The position numbers were made by a program, and so were the translations under genes. Positions 52,501 through 61,500 of a stretch of 64,000 nucleotides of DNA are shown piece by piece. The notes beneath the pieces are model-generated. The model saw only the letters and a program-made list of their open reading frames with translations. It did no database searches and had not been told where the DNA came from. Within the stretch, counting starts at the first letter, position 1. Every line of letters begins with the position of its first letter. Source of the DNA: Paragonimus westermani (lineage: Eukaryota > Platyhelminthes > Trematoda > Plagiorchiida > Troglotrematidae); the NCBI GenBank assembly GCA_008508345.1, contig QNGE01002656.1, positions 43,210 through 107,209 of the forward strand, written 5' to 3'.

Positions 52501-55500
52501 ACTAGCAGATAACCTGGGCACATAAAAAGTCCAGTGCATACGAGACTTATATTCTCAACAGGTAATTAGTGGAAATGAAAACCGGGATAGTGAAAAAACA
52601 CTACATTTATTCGTGAACAAAGCTACTGATATACTTTGGTAAGGCGCATTCTAATCTTTTTTCATGATTATCTCAGTAACGCTCCGTAGCATACATTCAG
52701 CCAACTGATTGTCAAAGTGGAGAGATACTTCGTTCCCAATACTTATCCAAGAGGCTTAGCTGACTACCAAATTAACAACTACTACATTCGGCTGATCAAT
52801 CCAACTCGATAAACAGTTAGCATAATCAGGCTAGTTGCTCGAATTCTGCCTTCCTGACAAGGTTTAGCACACGCATAAGTGTAGTTTGCCTAAAAATCAG
52901 TAACTAGTGTGGTGTGTGTAATGTAGATCTTAGTAAAAATTGACTGAATCCCCTTAATCGTGAAAGCCGTCCATCTTCTGCTAGGGGTTATTCTTGAATG
53001 AAAGCCTCTGTAATCACTTGATCTCTGGCAGAATTCGAAGCACATCCTAAGCATACAACTGTCCTTTATTTCTCCACTAGCGAGTCGATAGTTCAGTCCA
53101 CCTTCCGGTAAGCCTCCAAACTAGTTTGCTGTTTGAGTTTTCTATTGCCCATTTACCAACGGCAAGTATTCGTGAGAGCCCTCTGCACTTAACTGATTCA
53201 TTTTCGGTTTAATGCGGTGCTCAGTTCAGTCGCTAAATTGCAGTCCTGAAAATACGTTGATAGACGATCGATGAAGGCGTACTACAAAGGTACAATATAT
53301 CATGGGGACAAACCTAACCCAATTTGAGAGCGAAATTTTTGTATGGCCTTAAATTTGTAGCTCAGCAAATCTTCTGAACCAGCGATAAAAAGAAGAAAAA
53401 CATTAGCGTGAAGACGCAATAATTGTGAACTTCCGAAATGGTGTTATCCAAAGACCAATAATCGCTATCCAATGCCGTTCGCACAATAAGGTGCGTTAAC
53501 CCGCCACAGTAGTAAGAAATAGCATTGCCAGAACTTTCTTCACGTGAAGTGTGTATGAACCGAAAAATGTCTGAAACAGTATTGTACCCGTATGAATTGC
53601 GTGTGAGGTCATAATTGTTACGTGAAAAGTATACTCGAGCAACACTTCGTTCATTCTTGTCAGTCACCTATACGAAGTGATAAAATGGATAAGAGCATAA
53701 GTGCGTGTAAGCAAAATAGCCAATTTTGTCCAGCTAACGATTGTATCTCGGGCTTAAGTGAAATAAATGAATGTTTGAGCTTTTTCCCAAAGTAAAAAAG
53801 AAACGGAATAGACAGTGAAATAGGGGATGCAGACTGAAAACAGGGATATGGGAGGATTACTGAAATGTCGTGTGTAGAATAATCGATCAGCAAGTTATGT
53901 GAGTAATCAGTTCGGTTAGTCAGCTAACGTTGGATTCACAAAAGCATTCTAAAGGCGAGGATAAAGTGAGCATATTGGGGAAATGTGAAAAACAATAATT
54001 CGGCAATAAAGAGTTAAAGGGTTGAAAAAATTCACTTGGTGATCGGCCCTGCGCAGTGAATTACCGAAAAAGTGATCAGTTCACCACTATCTGCTTCTGC
54101 ACATAAATTTAGTTTCTCAAGATGTATGGATAGCGCTTGGGAGAAGGCTAGTGTCTTTGTTTCCAGTGTGACGAACAAGGAAATCCTCCCAAAGGATATG
54201 CTCTGTGACCAGACCCGAACAAGTATTTTGTTAGGGCAATTTTAGTTGTTACTTTTCTCGTATTTAGAAGCCATTTTTGTATGTGTTGCAAGATCCGAGC
54301 GTGTACTGTTCTCAGTGTATGGCCTACGCACTGCAATCCGCATGCGTAAGTAAATTAAGGTTGGATTTGGCGAGTGCTGGCAATAGATCACTTGATAGAC
54401 TTGTGGAAACGTGCGTTGTTAAGTGCAACACAATTGTAGCGAAAAGGCGTTCANCAAGCTACACTCGCTTGTCGATAATACTCTGATTGCACGATCGTCT
54501 TGACAACAGGCACAGTAACTGTCCTGTTAACTCCAATCGATAGTCCCGTGATTACGACTTCCAAGACAGGCCGAAATCTCAGACCTCATTAAACCTGCTG
54601 AACGATATTTTTGATTAGTGATGAGTAGTCGGGGTATCGTTAAAGTTCAGTTTGAACATCACTTGTGAGTGGTATGAGTAATGAAGTTACACAACGAGGA
54701 CTATTCGTGCGGTCGGAAATCAGGAGTTACCGTCTTGAAATATTAGCGAACATGCAAGTAAGTTAGATTCAGAGGACGGCTATCAGTAGTTGACCAAGGA
54801 AATTTATCTTGTTGCCAGTTTTGCAAAGGCTGCAAAAACTTGAAAAATCTCGAATAAAACGTATGATCGCCGTTAATTTTTTTAAAACTACACTCAGTTA
54901 ATTCCAAACATAATAAAGTGGAAGTGAGCATAGCTGTTTTTACGAATGTGAGGTCTTCAGAATGCGTAACTTTGATATGAAAAGTCTCTTTTCTCACCCA
55001 CCCAGGGAATAAAAACCTCTCACGGAAACCAGACTCAACCACCATTTCGTTGTAACAAAGAAAACATTGCGACATGTTGCCATTTCGTTTGCCCTCATCA
55101 GTGGCAAATTCAAAATTGGGAGGTCACCTATATCAGGCAAATGGGGACAAATGGTGGCTAGATCTGCATCACATCACGCGACATCTAATGTATTCGTGAC
55201 TGTGGTAACCCGACAACATGTCTCAATCACTTTTTTTACACATGGTGCCGGTCGATAATTTTGTATAAATATTACGTCGGAAAAAGCCAGGAATTTCGGT
55301 CTCCCGTTGTGAATCAGTACACTTGGAGAATTAGCTAGGTCGTCTTATTGGCCTACTACTCTGAGGGGTTCAGTAATCGAGTAATTAGAATTTTGGCCAA
55401 TTGTTTCCTTAATTTAAAGCTGTTGTGTCACCTGTTGGTTCAGTCACCTAATTGAGGCAGCTGTCGATCTGTCCCTCTTTTCTAGACGTCATTGCGATCG

Positions 55501-58500
55501 CAAATGAACTAGTAGGCAATTTTGGAGACAGAATACTTAGACGAACTGAGTCAATAGTTATTGGAAACTGACCCTTTGACGGAATGAACTAAACATAACC
55601 ACATACGTTTGGCTAGAGCATACCTTGATCTAAGCTTCAAAACCGTTCACTTTGAATCGCGAATGCAGAATTATACCCTCTTCTCCAGCTTTTTGAAGTA
55701 TTTCTTTGTTTTCTCTCACCTCATTGTGAGACTCGGCGAAGTTCTCAAGGTATCCATTTGTTAACAAAGTCTTTCTTAGTATCGCTTGTTCTGTCTGTAC
55801 CCCATCAGAAATACAAATACATCCGTCTTTCAAATATAGGAGGTTGATGGAGCTACGTTTGCATACAGTGGAAACACAAATGGAGAGCGAAAGATAGTGG
55901 TTACGCCCCATTTTTGTTCTGCAGTGAACTAAACACTGTGACAAGCTGCCTGTAAATTTCATGATCAGTGAATCTAAAGNAATGATGCTGGGATCTCTTG
56001 GTAGATCTTTCAGCGCTTTTATGTACTCTTGTCAGTAAACGATTTTGTCCGATATATGTTTTGGTAAGCCAATTTAGCCGTTTTCACTTTTGACAAAATT
56101 TTACAGCTTCCAGTCACCTTCGCTGCAATTGGAGGCGATTAATGATCCTTTGATCATTAATGTATATGATGAGGTTATTTTGAACGTCCAGCAAACAAGT
56201 AGCTTGGAGAAGAACCTTCTGCGAATTGAGCGCCGGCTCTTGGGTAGTCTGGAAATCCCTTTTTCCACAATTTACCAAAATTGTCGGGTAAGTCACTTGA
56301 TCACACTACGTACCTGCAGAGGGCACAACTGTTTTACTTGGCGAGGTTGTTGGTCCACAAGAATAAGGAACTGCATGTACTAGTTGAATAATCTGCGTTA
56401 CCCTCACTTTTCGATCTTTTCGTTGACGGTTTGTCGTGGATGGTCCACCATCATCAAAGGTTATTTTATGTATCACATCCTTGTATCCACGGCTGCGTGG
56501 TCGTCACTCGTGGAATATTCGGATGTCATCGTAGATAATACTTCTTAGGACCGCATGATTCAATGCTGCCTTCTACGACCTAAGAAATATACCAACTGCA
56601 AATGATTTAGTGGTATCACTTCTTCTCTAGCGCACTTTCTATTAAACCGAGTTATACTTACCTGTAATCAATTTCCACTACAACAGCTGCTTTGATGACC
56701 TCTCCTACAAGTTATTCTGTGTGTGTGTGTGTGTGTGTGTAATTGCCACTAAAGATGGTTGTTTCAGCGTGATTTTGGTCCGTCAACATTTGTTCGATGT
56801 TTTATTTCAGTGATCGGAATGATATTCAGTAGCTAAATGTATATAAAGGAGGTTTAGACATCGAACATTCCGCTGGTACAGTGACTGGTTTATCATATCA
56901 GTAGCGTGATATCATCATCGTCCTGAATATCGACAGTTTGCCCCTCTCATGAGACTCTGATTCCGAGATCTCCAGTTTAGGTCAATCTAAAGCGACATAA
57001 GGCCTAATCACTAGTGGCCATAATCCCCAATTCAGTCTGCATTTATGAAAGGTTCCGTTGACAAGCTCATCTCCCTAACGACATTTCCGTTTCGGCTTTA
57101 TGCTTTTCTTAGCCTTCATCAGGACCGGCAAGACAACAAGTTCACCATTTGTCGACCGCTAAGGTAATTTGTCTGTAATTGGAGCCCATGTTATGGCTGT
57201 CTGTTCGACAGAGCCATTTGGCCTTCGCCAGACACTCATGGTGTCATCAGTTTCGACACCGAAGCTGAAAGATTTCTTACTTCCGGAGGTTGAAGTAAAC
57301 TTTATCCGACTTAATCTGGTTTGAGCACCGGGAGTCCTCAATCAGGCTAAGTCGTGCAGTGAGAAGCAGTGGATGTCACAAAGCCTTCATACAGTTCTAA
57401 GCTTCACTTTTGTAGGGGGATCGAAAGACATTTCCTTCTCGTTTGCTAAGACAAGAAGCACTTGTTCATGGTGATGGTTCACTGAAATCTTGTAATCTCA
57501 AAGAGTAGAGACATGCGTTACAGACCAAGGTTTCTGTACAAATCAGGGAACCATTCAGCCAAGACATTAAAATTTAGAGGGTGGCGACTGCTTTTTGAAT
57601 AAGTGGTCTTGTCCTGACCGTTCTGTTGTCTAATGTTCACGCTTAACCGTGGTGAGGAGACTCACACGAAAGAGTTATAGGCTGATTTCTTGGTAGTTTT
57701 TGATGCTTTGACTTGCGTTCTTCCACTTTTAGGTAGAGGGCCAAATACCGATCAAGGTACCTTTAATACTGTTGGGTTACGAAGTTCCAGATCCTCTAAA
57801 AAGCTCAACAAAACCCATGATTCATTTGTTTATTACACTGGAGCCCCAAGTCACTCCAGCTGATCCAGTGATTACAAAGGTTAGTGTCATACTGAGTTTA
57901 CTTCTAGTTCCAAAAATTACTTACTTATTCGAAATGATAACAAATAAAAAACGAAACTACCAGAAAACAGTTATTTGTTTGAGAGTTATCATTCATGTGT
58001 ATCTCTGAATAGATATTTTGGAGTGGTGCAGATATCAAGAGAACTTGCAAAAACTATGCAAAATCCCAGGCTTTCTTGAGATCTTAGACTTCATGGAGCA
58101 AAAGATTTGAGTGGAAGAAGCCATACGGCGTAACAGCTGCAACCCTGGGAATCCACAGAGGTGGACCATTGCCAAGACACCCACGTCTTGAGCTGGATAA
58201 TAGTGTTCATAACTTAATCGCCATCATCAGAATCAAAGAGAGCAATATATCAGTGGTTCTCGGTGATGCTTGGCTGTCACGAAACCATGAAGTGAAAAAC
58301 AAAAGACGTACGAGAATAGAGAAGAAAACAGAAGGGGAGAGGAGAGAACCTAACTACTGAAAGCAACCACGTCTATATTCAAGCATTTAGCATCAAAAAG
58401 TCTACACCTTGCAAACAAACAACCAAGCTAGGAGTGGAAGTAAAGTGTCATCGACAAGACAGCCTCCTCACGGCCTTCACTACCCCGCGTCACTAAGTAC

Positions 58501-61500
58501 ACTCATGTCAGAGAAAACTAAGTCAAACAACAATAACACTGAGCCCGAGTGACCGCCATCTCACCCAAAGTCTCCAACCACCGGCTCTGTGAGTCCCGAG
58601 TGCGTCAGTCTGTGGGACAAACTCGACCTACAGTGGCCAATGCCTCGACGAATGATTTCACTTTCCTACACCACGTCACCATCCGTCCACCCCACACCGT
58701 ACGCCAGTCAGCTGCGGCGTCGGCAAAGAGCGCTTGCTGTGACGGATGACTAGCTGGCACCCTCAGTACATCGTCTAGCCACCTGTCCATTTAAACGTAA
58801 GGATTGAATAGGAGAAATCGTGTGGCAGTCACTACCACATACCCGCTTCCCAACCTCTTTGTTGCCCACCCATCAGTGTCATATGATGCAAGCGACCGAT
58901 TTTAGAGATCGCTGGTCAATTATCTGAAGACGGTTCATGTCTTCTATTCTGAACGTCCATTTTTCGCTGCTGTATAGTAATACTGTCCAAATGAAAGAAC
59001 GCCGTAAATACTACTTCATGTGAGCTAAGGACTAGGCTTGTAAGACCAATGTCATAGAAAAGGTTGCATTTTGGAAGCGCTATTTAGTAGGTCATCAGTT
59101 CAAGCAACATGGAAAGTGAGTCCAGTGTAGTTTGTTTCTTTAAATCTTCTGGTTGAAAGATTTTTGATTTATCTTGTAATTGCGTCGTTCGAATGGCCGG
59201 TTTTCAGAATGCAATCTCTTATGTTCTATACGTAATCTTATCGGACCTAAAGAGCACCATCCACGTGGCTAAGCCATGAGCTGATGTGTGTTGCTTTGGA
59301 GGGATTTAGGAAACAAAAACAGTATCGAATGTGTTTCCACCAAAGTTCATTATTCTGGCTAGTAAAAGATTCTACATTGTCCTGGCCAGTGGGTGTTGAC
59401 GTAAAGGTTCACTTACCGTAATGAAGCGTCCTGGACCCAGTGAGTAAGAAAGTTGTCTTCTGCCCGATATGAATGAGACAGTGTCCTTCTGAGGGAGACT
59501 GAATTTATCATAAGGCCAAAAAGTATTTGTTTTCCGATCCACTGAGTTATTTTCCTTGAGTGATAATTAGTGCCAGACATTTCACATCGTGCAGACATTT
59601 CCCTTCCTGGGAGTTTCTTCTTGATAGTAATAAGGTGGTAGGTGCTCACTGGTTGTAGTTCACTGAAGGCTCATCAACAGTTTTATGAATGCCGCCACTT
59701 TGCTATACCGTGTACCTGCGGAACATCAACCACAGATCCATCATTATCATCATCATCATCATCATCATCATAATCATCATCATCATCATCATCATCATTA
59801 TAACAGCCAACAGCCTGCTCAGAAGGTACAATGGCTGGAGCCTCCGCTTACCTCAACAGTGACGTGGAATACCTTAGAAAAAACGTTACCAAGAAGGGTG
59901 AAAATTAGTAAAAGAAGACTAAGCGGAAGAGCTAGGAATGATATGGATGCAGGTACGTCATTGACTGAGGTAAATCACCACCTCGGATAGGTTTTATAAC
60001 CGGCGATTGGAGTGATCACGAGGACCCCAGCAAGATGAACAGGCAGTCTTTGTTCTTCGTGACTACATTGTTACTTGGCCATCACGTGTGTGATAGAAAT
60101 ATGTGGACGTCAGACGATAATGAGTCTGTTGTTTATGCTTGGTCTCCATAACCTGCACAGTGCAGAATGCATATGATCTTAAGATCGTATGCTAAATTTC
60201 TGCACAGCTTCGGAAAATACTTTTGATTTCTGCAATGATCAGTGGATTTCATTGAGTGGGACAAAGGACACCTGTGACCTGTATATAAACCGCTATCAAA
60301 TAACTTCATCATATGACTTTTATTTGGTGTATTTAGAACAGTACAAAAAGATCAAACCGTGATACTCCAATTTTCAGCCAATTTCGGTGGCTTTCTCTAG
60401 ATTTGTTGTGATTGAGCTCACATTAGAAGAAGACCGGAGGTCATACGGGGTTTTCGACAATTAGGTTCGTGCGTGTTGGATATGAAGTGATTAGCTGAAT
60501 CTAGTGGCTATCTGATTGGAAGCATGAGATTGACTTTGATAAGAAGTGTCGGTGGCTCGTTCTAGTTATCACTTTGTGCCACTCGGTAAACAGGAGTTTG
60601 TTATTATTGCGGTTGGCACATACGTGTTAGATATAAACTACAACAGACTCAGCGCAGCATAGTTCCACATGGGACAACACACTTTTGAACCATGTGAACC
60701 TTGGTAAGCTGTGAGTTGTACTTCTCCGATAGCGCGCGTAGCGAAATAGCTGAATTTATCTGTAGCATTAGAAGCTGATGTGTGGTTTTTGCTAGATATC
60801 TTAAGCCTTGTGTTCACTGACATTCACTTTCGGCTGTTTGCTTCCTTCCCCTGTGCAAATGGTGTCGCAACCACAGCATTTGATTTCGTGAACAATCTGT
60901 CCAGATCATTATAATTATTGGAGCTTTAAAGTGTCATCATCATCATCATCATAGACAGCAATACATCAGTGATTCACACTAATGCGTAACTGCCACATAA
61001 CCAAGAAGAGAAAGCAAACCCTATATAAGAAGAGAGAAAGAAAAAAGAAGGGGACGAGAAGGGACCCAACTACTGACAATAACTACGTCTTATTCAAACA
61101 TTCAACATCAAGGTGCCAACGTTAAATTGTACTAGAAGTTATCCAACCGAAATACGATCCGGATGCAATACCTGAAAATGATGGAACAGGCTGTTTACAT
61201 GACCATTTACCGTCCAATATTTACACGGTACATTGGAATATTACGGTGTTTTGCTTTGCCTTTTCAGCCGACATGTGAACACACTAGCGCTTTAGATGAA
61301 GGTATCTAGATATCTTCTAACGACAAGCATCTCTCTAAATATGCTGAAGATTGTGTTGACTTTTTTCAACGTGCTCGAACATGCAACATTGCTGGCCCTG
61401 GCCCCTATAGACTAGAATAACGGTGTTAGTTACTGTTCCACTGATCTGACGTTAGGCACGACCGAACGATCGTGTACAAACGGTCAGTTATGTTTGCTCA

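Larger units (their letters stand above)
56288..57732 (+). other. CC2D2A intron (1445 bp)
   Basis: Contains a GT run (56718-56740) and a hammerhead-like motif on the minus strand at 57080-57122. Confidence 0.75.

Noticed and set aside
59685..59990. ORF with a polyhistidine run
   Set aside because: The histidines come from an ATC microsatellite; no domain on either side, and inside a CC2D2A intron.
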